Assembly: GCA_030411725.1 (NCBI GenBank)
Contig: MU839827.1
Location: 496,001-560,000 of the forward strand
DNA from: Echria macrotheca
Taxonomy: Eukaryota; Ascomycota; Sordariomycetes; Sordariales; Schizotheciaceae
Length of the DNA stretch: 64,000 bases
Direction: 5' to 3'
Made by a program: the position numbers and the translations under genes
Notes under the pieces: generated by a model
What the model saw: the letters and a program-made list of their open reading frames with translations, nothing else
Told to the model about the DNA's origin: nothing
The model's database searches: none
Part shown: positions 1 through 9,326 of the stretch, one piece after another
Numbering within the stretch: the stretch's first letter is position 1
Layout of the letters: every line of letters begins with the position of its first letter

Positions 1-2088
1 GGTAGACGCCTTCCAGTTGCAGCCCCAAAACATTCTTTTGAGAGAAATCATCAAGTCTCTTGATTGGACATCCACACCGGTTGACAAGAACACGTCTTGT
101 CTTTTTCCAGGGGCGCAAATTCTATCTAGCGCAAGACTGGCTTTTATGGATCTACAGCTGGCAACGTTGAAGTGTGTGGGATTGATCCATCAGTGGGAAC
201 GTCACACCTTAGGCACCTCAGACATCCTGGACTTCGCGGCGCTCCACCGGTAGGGCAACCCGCATTTCCTATTATTCACTAGAGATGTAGCATAACACCC
301 AGGCCAGCCTTCGGAGCATCTTCTCCTGTGACGAAGTCACTGGGTGCCGATTGATCGTGTTGTAATGTATCAAGACTCATCTGGCGCCACCCCCTGGCAG
401 TCTTATCAAGATATCGGGCTCGCTGGAGGCAAATAACCTGTCTCGGTAGGCGGGGGAAGTCGTCGTCAACGTGATCAGCGATTGGCTGGGATCGATGGCT
501 GGACCTGTGTAGTCGAGAGGAGCTGTGAGGCTATTGACATGGCGCTGAGTAGGTCCAACCCACCGCCCTTTGGTCATTGGACCGCACCAAGGGGGTTATG
601 ATCATGTCCTTTCTCATGTATATCTATGTGTGTAGCTAACCCTACATTAGTCTCACCCGCCCAAGGTCTCGGTGTGCGATACTGGTCAGCAGAGGACACT
701 GGAGGTTAGATGTTAGGCATGGGTGAAAGACAGGAAACGCTGCGGGATGCGGAATGTAGGGGCCTGGAGAGAGCACCCAAGCCGCCAACAACAACATCTC
801 CACTCCTTAGACAACACGATGTTGTCCTTCAGACGCAGTACGGCTATGCATGCCTCCTTAGCATCAACTGGTATGACGCGCCTCGGGATTCGTCACAGCT
901 GTATCGTGATCCTGTGTCTGCTAATGAAAAGCTAGCCATCAAAGAAAAGGACTCAGAAAACGAGACGTCGGAAGGACCGGACCGCCTTGAACAGATTTTC
1001 AAAATAAATGTTCGCCGGAAGAATGAACCGCCGGCGCGCAACGACACGGTTTTATACACAGTCGTCTGGCCAGTGATCGAAGTCCCACCGACCCGCAGCC
1101 AGTCCTAGCTGCCACTCGGTACTGGCGAACACTGATGGACACCAGAGCAAGCCAGCCACTCTTCTATGTCAAAAGTCGGTAACAACCATCCCGCCCTTTA
1201 CTTCACAGCCCCAGCACTGCATGATGGGAGGTCCAGAATACGACTACGCGCCGCACGGCGTGATCCTCCTTGTATCCTGTCGGCCAGCAATGTATGGCAA
1301 AACCCCACCGGCAAGCAGCGGTATCAAAGGTGTCGGGCTAGGCCCAGCCTTCATCTCCTGACAAACCCACCCGGGCGCGTATCGGATGACTTCCTACCAC
1401 CGCGACTCTCTTCGCCATGAGATCAGGGAGGGAGCCGGTCACCGACCGCACGGTCTCCCTACATATATGCATGGAAACGCCAATCCAAGAGACGGAATGT
1501 CGCCCTTTCAGCCCGTGTCAAGGAGTTTATCATGGTCCCAGCCCCCCTTCGCCGCACCAGCCGACCCTGGAGTCCACGAGCTTCTCACACAACATCAAGA
1601 GCGTCACATTGAGATCGCAATGCGAAAGAAATCACACTACGCGAGGAGGCAGGAGACGCTTGAGCTTGCACTGCCTCGATCCAAAGCCTGGTCGGGGCTC
1701 TGGGTCACCGGTTCAGGCCCTTCGACGTTGGGCTTCCCGGACTTGCACTGCCCGGTGGTCCGCATGCATCCCGTCTTGGCTCCAGCCCAACCTGTCGCTT
1801 TGGCAAACCATAGACGAGACAGCGCAGATTGGGACGTTATTCCGCTCCGGTTTCCAAGGGAATTTATCCAGGGCACGGGGAAGTCGGGTGACTAAGGAAA
1901 CGAGGCTTGCTGGAGGGGAGAACAAAGTGAGGCCGCCGGTGCCAAGAGGGATAATACAACACAACATCCTGCACGGCGGCGCAGCACCACACCACACTGG
2001 CGATTGCGTCGTGCGGTGGACGGTTGATCGATGTTCCAAACTTCTGAGTTTGTGTGCAACCCAGACGACGAGAACATCATGGTGATGA
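1..2088. other. gene-poor stretch, no convincing gene
   Basis: Open frames of up to about 220 codons occur here on both strands and overlap one another. None shows a recognisable domain, a signal peptide, or frame continuity across plausible introns. I see no tRNA, no terminal repeats and no long tandem array. The right end leads into the promoter of the small membrane protein gene that starts at 2306. Confidence 0.5.
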
Positions 2089-2097
2089 TATATAAAT
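2089..2097 (+). promoter_or_regulatory. TATA-like box of the small membrane protein gene
   Basis: TATATAAAT lies about 210 bp before the ATG at 2306. It is followed by a CT-rich stretch that looks like a fungal 5' leader. Spacing to a start site near 2120 would leave a 5' UTR of about 185 nt. This is a sequence match only. Confidence 0.4.
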
Positions 2098-2305
2098 CGC
2101 ACGGCTGATCGTCGTCAGCCGTCGATCTGATCTAATCGCATCTCATCTCACCTCATCACACGCACGCCATCGATTCTATCTATCCGAAAAGTTTTGCACT
2201 CGTTCACGGGAATCTATTCATCGTCCCTTCTCTCAGCCAAGAGGTCTTCGGGTGCCCATCGAAAAAATAACAGACAACCAGCCAGAGAACACAAAACACA
2301 CCCCT

Positions 2306-2646
2306 ATGCCAGCCATCACTCATCTCGTCGGTACGAACCCCTCTCCTTCTCTCCCAACTTCACCGTCTCTCAAACAGTACAACCCATAGCATGCTGACGT
2401 GGAATCTTTCGATGCTTCACAGAGTCCCTCGCAGCACGGGATACCACCATCCTCACGCGCCGCGACGACCAGTCCCCCTTCCCAGCCTCAGCCTACGTTG
2501 CCATCGCCGTCACGGCCGCCGTTGTCGTCCCGAGCGCCCTTCTGTTGGGCATGTTTATTGCGGAGCACCTGACGCGACGGAGGGAGAGACAGAAGGCTCT
2601 TGCTGAGTCTGCGGCCGAGGCTGCGGCCGAGGCTGAGACGAAGTAG
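2306..2646 (+). CDS. small single-pass membrane protein, two exons
   Basis: Two exons, 2306-2330 and 2423-2646, join in frame to give 82 residues. The intron has a GTACGA donor, a GCTGAC branch site about 30 nt before the acceptor, and a CACAG end. Exon 1 encodes only eight codons (MPAITHLV) plus one base. After a polar stretch rich in Arg and Asp comes one strongly hydrophobic segment of about 24 residues, roughly 34-57 (it includes AVVVPSALLLGMFIAEHL). A basic stop-transfer run (TRRRERQ) follows, and then an Ala/Glu repeat tail. The layout suggests a type III or tail-region membrane anchor with a short charged cytosolic helix. I do not recognise a family. A good TATA box lies upstream. The first exon is so short that gene finders would probably miss it. 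Confidence 0.62.
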
Positions 2647-2836
2647 GGTTCACGACGTCTGAGACTACGACCGAGAATGAACCGCAGGAGGTTATTGAAC
2701 GGGATTTTGATGAGGAACAAGTCACGAGGTCGAAGGGCGAAGACGGCTTTGGGAGACAGGGCGCTCGTTAAACCCGTGGGTCTGGAAATAGATGGATGAC
2801 AGAGGCATGGGTGGAGTGGCCGGAGACGAATAATTT

Positions 2837-2954
2837 ATTATTTGTCTTAAACCGTACCTAGGAAGCCGAAGGCTTCCACTCCTAAGGGGTAGGCGGTCCC
2901 TCTTCTATGTAGTTATAGCACATGAGTGCCTTCTATCTAATCTCGGTGCGCATA
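2837..2954 (-). mobile_element. short SINE-like element (family B, copy 1) with 16-bp target duplication
   Basis: A 118-bp insert is flanked by a perfect 16-bp direct repeat, CGGAGACGAATAATTT, at 2821-2836 and 2955-2970. The body matches a second copy at 45434-45541 (shared TTATTTGTCTT, GAAGGCTTCC, GGTCCCTCTTCTA and GAGTGCCT blocks). Read on the minus strand it starts near GGCACTC and ends in ACGGTT(C/T)AAGAC, which resembles a pol III B box in copy 2. There is no coding capacity. The long variable direct repeat points to target-primed reverse transcription, but the class is inferred. Confidence 0.6.
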
Positions 2955-2970
2955 CGGAGACGAATAATTT

Positions 2971-3169
2971 GATAATTCGTGATCTCTCCTCACTTTTCTA
3001 TCACGGTACCACTTCAGGCCAGCCACTGCGCTCCTGTCGGAGTGCCGGCCGCTGGTGACCGGGTCGTCACCATGTACATACGAACGTCCATAGCTCTTCT
3101 TTTTTTTTTTCCTCCTCCTCGCACAATTACTAGTCTTCTGGGGCCAAAGTTCGCATCGTGACAACTTCC
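2971..3169. other. spacer between family B and family A repeats
   Basis: A short spacer with a poly-T tract near 3100-3111. No coding or RNA signal is visible. It separates the family B insert from the inverted family A copy. Confidence 0.4.
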
Positions 3170-3386
3170 AAAAAAAAAAAAAAAAAAGATTGACCCTGAT
3201 AAATAAAGTTGGAGGAAATGGGATTCGAACGCGTAACCTCAAGGGGCCAAAAAGGAGAAATGTCGACCCGAAGAAATATTCAGTCCGGCTTCAGAGGAGA
3301 GCGCAGCCTAGTTACACTAGACCACTCACGCCCCTCTTCTACGGGAATATCTCTGTGGTTTTTTTGATGATATAGCCCACCCCGCG
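3170..3386 (-). mobile_element. tRNA-related SINE-like repeat (family A, copy 1, inverted)
   Basis: Read on the minus strand this is the same unit as the three direct copies at about 3991-5060: a GTAGAAGAGGGG block, an A-box-like segment (TGGTCTAGTG), the conserved core GAAGCCGGACTGAATATTTC and CGGGTCGACATTT, then a B box inside GCGTTCGAATCCC. It ends in a T-rich run, seen as 18 A on the plus strand near 3171-3188. The A-to-B spacing of about 90 bp is longer than in a normal tRNA. The T arm does not pair well, so this is a tRNA-related element and not a tRNA gene. Confidence 0.65.
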
Positions 3387-3990
3387 CCCAGATCTCGTGT
3401 CACCACGAAGGTAAACTCGATGCTAAATGATAACACCCGGCAAGCTCAGTTCGCGTTCCCAACCCTCCGTTGGCGGCAGGCGAGCCTCTCTCCCACACCT
3501 TCATCCCGCTCACTGTTCCTCACACGATTGAACTGTCGTGGTAGAATCTTGTTTTATATCAAGTCTACAGCCCAATAAACATCTTAACGGGCAAACCTAC
3601 ATCGACCCACACATTTAAACACCAACTTGACAATAGAACCACGATTACTCGTCACCAAGCTTGTCTTGCAAGTTTCTCCCAAACAGCCACCGCGAAAGCG
3701 ACTGCGACTCTTGCCCAAGACCGAACTAACAAAACAGTTCAAAACAGTTCAAAACAGTTCAAACATGGCCTATCCATCTGCCCCCCCCCCCGTTGTTCCT
3801 GAAAACGACAATTACCATCTGCTGCGTAGCTATGAAAACACTTTGTCAGGTACCTGTCAAACAATTCAAGAATCTATGCCCAAGAAAATGGAATCCATAT
3901 AACGCTACCTATGTACCTGGCTACTGCTCAACCCAATTCAGCCCAGGTGATAGTGACACAATCTGGGCGGGGGGCGGGGGGAGGGGAGGG
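3387..3990. other. spacer with short tandem repeat, doubtful ORF
   Basis: The stretch includes AAAACAGTTC repeated three times at 3731-3764 and a C run near 3781-3792. An open frame from an ATG at about 3765 (MAYPSAPPP) reads to 3902. It is short, has no recognisable domain and lies between repeats, so I do not call it a gene. Confidence 0.35.
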
Positions 3991-4370
3991 GGTATATCAT
4001 CAAAAAACCCGGAGATACTCCCGTGGAAGAGGGGAGCGTGAATAGTCTAGTGCGTCTAGGCTATGCTCTCTCCTCGGAAGCCGGACTGAATATCTCTTCG
4101 GGTCGACATTTTTTTTTTGCTTCCTCGGAGAGGTCGCACGTTCAAATCCCACCTCCAACCTTACGGGGTTTTATTTTATTTTTATTTTAGAGTATATCGT
4201 CTTCCAAGGGAACGTTCCTCACGCATCACAGACTAGCAGGCTCCGCCGTATACGAGTTTCCTTTTTTCTCTCTTACTCTCACTCTCACTCTCACTCTCTC
4301 TCGATGATGATGATAATGTTTTTGTTGATGTTGTCCCGCATCGAGCTTCCCTTCACAATATCTGCACGGG
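3991..4370 (+). mobile_element. tRNA-related SINE-like repeat (family A, copy 2)
   Basis: This is the first of three head-to-tail units. It carries GGTATATCATCAAAAA, CCGTGGAAGAGGGG, an A-box-like TAGTCTAGTGCG, the core GAAGCCGGACTGAATATC and GGGTCGACATTTT, and a B-box-like ACGTTCAAATCCC. A tail of about 200 bp follows, with T-rich runs, a CTCACT microsatellite and a GTTGATGTTG segment. The tail ends in CAATATCTGCACGGGG, just where the next unit starts. Confidence 0.65.
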
Positions 4371-4708
4371 GGCATATAATCAAAAATCTCCAGATAGATA
4401 TCCGTGGAAGAGGGGAGTGAATAGTCTAGTGTTACTAGGCTACGCTCTCTTCTGAAGCCGGACTGAAGATTTCTTCGGGTCGACATTTCTTTTTTTTTAT
4501 TCTCCCCAGCAGAGGTTATGCGTTCGAATCACATCTCCGCCAACTTTATTTACCTGAGGGTCTACCTTTTTTTTACCCTTCCTACGTCCGTACCTAGGTA
4601 CAAACACAATACAAAGAGACGTTTCTTACGTATCCGGAACGGCTGCGCTATATATAAGTTCCTTTTGATGATGTTGATGCTATTATATGGTGATACAATA
4701 TCTGCATG
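4371..4708 (+). mobile_element. tRNA-related SINE-like repeat (family A, copy 3)
   Basis: This is the second head-to-tail unit, with the same order of blocks as copy 2. The A-box-like TAGTCTAGTG is kept, the core reads GAAGCCGGACTGAAGATT, and the B box reads GCGTTCGAATC. The tail keeps the TTGATGATGTTGATG and CAATATCTGCATGGGG segments. Differences from the neighbouring copies include several C-to-T changes, so the copies are old or mutated, but I see no extreme RIP-like AT shift. Confidence 0.65.
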
Positions 4709-5062
4709 GGGTATATAATAAAAAATCCCCAGAGAGATTTCCGTGGAAGAGGAGGGTGAATAGTCTAGTGCGTCTAGGCTACGCTCTCCTCTGAAGCCGG
4801 ACTGAATATCTCTTCGGGTCGACATTTCTTTTTTTTTGTCCCTCGAGGTTACGCGTTCGAATCCCACCTCGGACTTTGCGGTTTCATTTTTTTAGAGTAC
4901 ATCGTCCTCTTCCAAGGTAGGCACCTAGGCAGGAAAAGTTCCCCACGCATCCAGACTGGCTGGCTGCGTCGTATCCGAGTTTCCTTTCCTTTCTCTCGAT
5001 TTTGTTGATGTTGATGTGTTGTGATTTATTAGCCCGCCCAGAAGCTCCATCATGTGCTCTCA
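4709..5062 (+). mobile_element. tRNA-related SINE-like repeat (family A, copy 4)
   Basis: This is the third head-to-tail unit, with the clearest B box of the set, GCGTTCGAATCCCACC. The A-box-like TAGTCTAGTGCG lies about 90 bp before it. The tail shares GAGTACATCGTC, CCACGCATCCAGACTGGC and GTTGATGTTGATG with the other units, then loses similarity near 5060. No downstream TGCACGGGG junction follows, so this is the end of the array. Confidence 0.63.
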
Positions 5063-6950
5063 CAGAAATATTTCCGAGGCATCCAAGTCCTCGCCCGCCA
5101 ATATACCGAGCGACCTCACAGTTCCAACTCTCTTGTTCTCCTATTCGCACAACTTACACATGCCATTTTCCCTGGATCAAGGGTTGGTTAACAACACACA
5201 ATACAGAGAGAGTATCGACTTCGGGCTCACAGGGGTCACGCTATGAAGCCCGTCCCAGAGAATCATCAATTTCAGACTCGTCCTCTTGACCGTCGCCAAT
5301 CCGAAACAGGGCAAGTCATATACACGCTGTCAGCCGGTAGTTCAAATAATATCTTCATGTTGTTCTATGGCTATCGATACACTTGGTATATCCTTCGGTG
5401 CGAGGAAATGGACGTGGGGAATTGGCTACCCCGATTAGCGTCCATTCCTCAGGTAGCAAGGCGGTACGGAGACAGCTCGGGGTGCCACGACATCAAGTTG
5501 CAAGCATGGGAGAAGGAGAAAACGGCTCCTCGTCGCAAACTACGGACCTACCTACCCATGATCAAGGATCCCACCGCGTCTTGGAGAGACCGGTTTGCTG
5601 TTCCTGAGCACATCAGGTCCAAGGAAACGATAACCCCTTGCCTTGATCCGTCACCGTGACACGGAGTGTCCGCAGAGGACATTCCAGACGGCATCGATGG
5701 TTTCCTCCTCAAGGATGTCCATGCGAATGGGAAACAAACCTATAATGATCCTGGCAGGGACCATCCTGTCCATGGCAAGTGGTCGAGGGAGAGACCGGGG
5801 TGTGCGGAGCGCTGGAAATTGTTCAAGGGCATACTACAGCAGATCATCACGGTTAGTGCGACCACAAGCCGGGTGTGAACCATCGTACGAGATCCCTAAG
5901 CCCAATACCGTGAGCGTCCCAACCGGCACCTACGTTCTACCCGCCGGCTACCCGTTGTACCTACCCAAGCTCCCGTAAACAGCACAAGAGCATGCTGATA
6001 CGTTCCAACTGCTTCTCTGATGGTCCCTCAAGGTCTACCCCTGAGGCCCGCATGTCGGGCAACTACAGCAGGCAACTCCAACTCCTGGTCTACTGTGTCT
6101 CCTTTGTCAATTCCGCTGCTTCGGGACGGAAACCTACCTGGCTGCTGATCCCGATTTTTACTCACCGACGTGGCGTCAGCAGTCGAGTCCCCACGCGGTC
6201 TGGTTCCACCATGCTCAGTGCCCCCCTGACAGGCACGAGTCTCACTCGAATCTTACCAGGGGCCTCTTGCGGGGCCATCAGCATGGATAAGATGAACCGA
6301 CCCTGGTCGTATAAAGGATGTAAGCACCGAACCAAACAGCTCGAAATCATATTAAAAAACTAGATCCTGTTCCAAACAGCGCGCGCGCGCCAAAATGGCG
6401 ACACATAACAGAGAGCCGCCCCCAGGACATCAGTGATGCCGTGATGATGAATGGGATCGAACGGAAAGAAATAGGAAGGAAAAAGCTGAACCCATGCATG
6501 ATAAATGATGCCCGCCAGTCCTCGCGAATCAATGCTCGCTCCTCGTTTTCGTGTTTCTGTGCTCATTCCGGTGCTTCGTCCGGGTGTCACCACCCGCTGG
6601 AGGTGTGCTGTTTTGTGCCATCGTCTAAAGGTGCCTGTGCCTGTGTGTCTGTGCTTCCGATGCCGGGGAAATGATATGGTCGTTCATAACGTGGTTAGAG
6701 TCTTGTCGCACGCTCGAGTCCCCCCGCTGCAGCCATTAAACCTGAAACCAAATCCAAGAAAAACAAAACAAGCAGAATACCTCCCGCCATTTCTAGCCCC
6801 AAGTTTTGTCGTGTTGTGGAAGGGGTTGTGATACAATCTAAGCTCCCTGAACCCTCCTCCTCTTGTCACCCGCATCCATGGGCAATGCCTGCAGCGTCCT
6901 GTTCAACCACAATCGTCCGGCTCAGACACCTCTTGAAGTAGCCGGCGGCA
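5063..6950. other. gene-poor stretch, possible decayed coding remnant
   Basis: A frame from 5243 to 5659 (138 codons) is followed at once by another open frame in a shifted register at 5666-5878. Neither has a recognisable domain. They could be remains of one disrupted gene or chance frames. The rest (5900-6950) shows only short, overlapping frames. The 3' end of the GH94 gene on the minus strand begins at 6951. Confidence 0.35.
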
Positions 6951-9326
6951 CTATTGAGGGACCAGGACCGTCAACTGGTAGATCTCCCCTGGTTTGATGT
7001 TGGTGACACGCGGCTCAGGAAGGGTGTGACCGCCATGCTTGACGGTAACATCCTTCACGTCAGCTCTGCGAATGTCGAGGTGGAACGTGGCATCGCGGAA
7101 AGTGCGTGTCACCTTCATCGCGTTCCACGAGCTCGGTAGCTGAGGACGGATCACAAGGCCATCCTCATCGCCCCTGAGACCGCACAGACCCTCGATGAAG
7201 CAGCGGTACATCCACGAGACCGTGCCGGTGTTGAACAACTGGCTGGACCGGCCAGCCGTGCGGGGGAACTCCTTCCAGGCGCCGCGGTAGTAATTCGGCA
7301 CGTAGATGGGCAGCTGACCACGCTGGCGGTAGTCGGCCTCGCTGGGTCCGGGAAGGAGCTGGCGCAGCAGCTTGTAGGCACGGTCCTGCTGGTCGCCGAG
7401 CTTGTACAGGCTGTAGATGTAAAAGACACCCGCATGGTTGTAAACCGCACCGTTCTCGGCGGAACCAATGGCCTTTTGTGTCACACGGCCGACGTCCTCA
7501 CGCATCTTGGTGAAAGGCGGGGCAAACATGAGGACGCCATATGGGGTGCTGAGCTGCTCGTCAACTTGCGGGAGCATGCGGCTGATCTGTTCAGGTTTTG
7601 CTGCGCCGCTGAGAATGGAGAAGGTTTGCGGGTTGAGCCAGATGCGACCCTCGGGATCCTCCTTGACGCCAAAGACCACATCGTCGTCGGTGATGCCTCG
7701 GGCGAACCACTCGCCATCCCACAGGTGCTTGTTGACGGCAGCATTGCAGTCGTCGGCAGCGGCACGGTAGCGCTTCGCGAGGTCGTGCCTGTTCTCGTGC
7801 TCGCAGACATCGGCCCACAGCTTGAGGGCATAGGCGGTCGCCAGCGTCAGCCAGCCCGACACACCACGGCCCTTATACCCGACCATGTTCATGGGGTCGC
7901 ACCAATCACCCTGGGCGATGAAGCTGAGACCGCGATAGTCACGCGCACCGATGAGCCAGTCCATGGCACGGCTGAAGCGCTCAAAGACAGTGAGGTTGTC
8001 GCCGTTCGAGGTCCGGACGTGCTCCCTGAGCAGGCTGTAGTCTCCAGTTTCGGCAAGGTAGACATCGAGGGTGACGGGAAGCCAGACGCAGTGGTCGGTG
8101 TGGGGAATCTGGTTGATGTACTTGAGCTCCGCACCCTCGGCCAGGAGGATGCCGTCAGGCATGGACCCATTGGCCTCCTGCTGGCTGACAGCGGTGAGGA
8201 AGGCCTGGCGAGACACAGTCGGCTTGATGTAGTTCATGCCCATGTTGTCCTGGAGGTAGTTGCGCGTCTGGGGATCCGTGGTCAGCCGGTTGACGTCGCC
8301 GTGGTAGTAGACCTGTCGGGGCAGCCAGTTGTTGACAAAGTTGTCGAGGTCCTTGTCGGGCGTCTCAATGCGCAGGCAGCCGCGGCCGCGCTCCATGTAG
8401 GCGGCATACTCGGCGGCCGTCTGGATGAAGGCTTGCTTGTTGAGGTACCGGTTGCGCATCGCCCGGACCTCGTTCTCGTCGTAGGCGGGGCCGAACATGA
8501 AGCGGAACTCGCGTTGCTCACCGGGCTTAAGCGCGATGCGGTACTGCACGGCGGCTGTCGGCGTCTCGTACCGAGCATCACCGCAGGACAGCGCCGGCTC
8601 CTGCAGGGCAGACGGGTTGTGGAGCCCACCCTCGCCCTCGAACTCAGTCTGGTTCGCCTCCCACGAATCTGGGGGCGTCTCGCAGAGGAAGTACGTCTTG
8701 TCCTTGAGATACTTATTCTTGAAGTATTCCGTGGCCTTCTGGTAGGGCGTGACGCTGCTGGCAACGATGCCCACGAGCTCCTTGTTCCACTCGGCCGACT
8801 GATTCATCCACGACATGTAGCCAATGGGGAAGTAGGGCGTGACGGCGAGTCTCCTTGATCGGTTCGACACGTTGGAGACCTTGATGGTCCACAGCTCGGC
8901 CACGTCTTGGGTCGGGAGGCCCATGGTCATCTCGACGCGGATGCCGGCCGACTCGACGGCCCAGGCGACATCGCTCTTGCCGACCGAGAAGACGAAGCGC
9001 TCGGCGGGCGCGCGGACGGGCTCGTAGGGGGCCGAGAAGAGGTGTTTCGACTCCTCGTCCTTGATGTAGACGAACCGGCCGGGATGGTGGGCGTAGTAGT
9101 TTTGCTCGGGCTGCATGAACGTCTTGGCTTCGATATTGGGTGCATGTGCGTATTTCGCCGGTTCGGGCTGCATGAATTGCGCGGTTGCGAAGCCGCGACA
9201 GGTGAGCTGGATCATCATCCGCTGGTTCCACAGGAAGCCCGCCGCCTTGGGCATCGCCGTCGGCGTTGTGAGCTCGTAGCGGTCGCCATTCTGCGACGGG
9301 CGGAGGAGTGTCGCTTCTTTTCTCAT
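6951..9326 (-). CDS. ndvB: GH94 glycoside phosphorylase, NdvB/cellobiose phosphorylase-like
   Basis: One uninterrupted frame of 791 residues from an ATG at 9326. That is close to the usual length (about 800) of GH94 cellobiose and chitobiose phosphorylases, which split beta-glucosides with phosphate to release a sugar 1-phosphate. The N-terminal third fits the beta-sandwich domain (PTQDVAELWTIKVSN around 155). The middle fits the (alpha/alpha)6 barrel. The catalytic-acid region reads GDWCDPMN at 473-480, against the family's DWND motif, with Asp477 at the expected acid position. Conserved C-terminal blocks include ENGAVYNHAG and FNTGTVSWMYR. There is no signal peptide, so it probably acts in the cytosol on imported cello- or related oligosaccharides. 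GH94 is mostly bacterial. A fungal NdvB-named homologue of similar length is known from Neurospora. The lack of introns fits an ancient transfer. The exact substrate cannot be read from sequence. Confidence 0.9.
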   Translation of the reverse strand: MRKEATLLRPSQNGDRYELTTPTAMPKAAGFLWNQRMMIQLTCRGFATAQFMQPEPAKYAHAPNIEAKTFMQPEQNYYAHHPGRFVYIKDEESKHLFSAPYEPVRAPAERFVFSVGKSDVAWAVESAGIRVEMTMGLPTQDVAELWTIKVSNVSNRSRRLAVTPYFPIGYMSWMNQSAEWNKELVGIVASSVTPYQKATEYFKNKYLKDKTYFLCETPPDSWEANQTEFEGEGGLHNPSALQEPALSCGDARYETPTAAVQYRIALKPGEQREFRFMFGPAYDENEVRAMRNRYLNKQAFIQTAAEYAAYMERGRGCLRIETPDKDLDNFVNNWLPRQVYYHGDVNRLTTDPQTRNYLQDNMGMNYIKPTVSRQAFLTAVSQQEANGSMPDGILLAEGAELKYINQIPHTDHCVWLPVTLDVYLAETGDYSLLREHVRTSNGDNLTVFERFSRAMDWLIGARDYRGLSFIAQGDWCDPMNMVGYKGRGVSGWLTLATAYALKLWADVCEHENRHDLAKRYRAAADDCNAAVNKHLWDGEWFARGITDDDVVFGVKEDPEGRIWLNPQTFSILSGAAKPEQISRMLPQVDEQLSTPYGVLMFAPPFTKMREDVGRVTQKAIGSAENGAVYNHAGVFYIYSLYKLGDQQDRAYKLLRQLLPGPSEADYRQRGQLPIYVPNYYRGAWKEFPRTAGRSSQLFNTGTVSWMYRCFIEGLCGLRGDEDGLVIRPQLPSSWNAMKVTRTFRDATFHLDIRRADVKDVTVKHGGHTLPEPRVTNIKPGEIYQLTVLVPQ

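Noticed and set aside
4060..4170. A tRNA-Leu or tRNA-Ser gene in the repeat units
   Set aside because: The A and B boxes are present, but acceptor and T stems do not pair and the spacing is too long, so these are tRNA-related repeats and not functional tRNA genes.
7434..8858. A 474-codon open frame on the plus strand opposite the GH94 gene
   Set aside because: It lies fully antisense to a well-supported gene and is made of Val/Leu/Asp/Gly/Arg-rich low-information sequence, as expected from third-position GC bias on the other strand.
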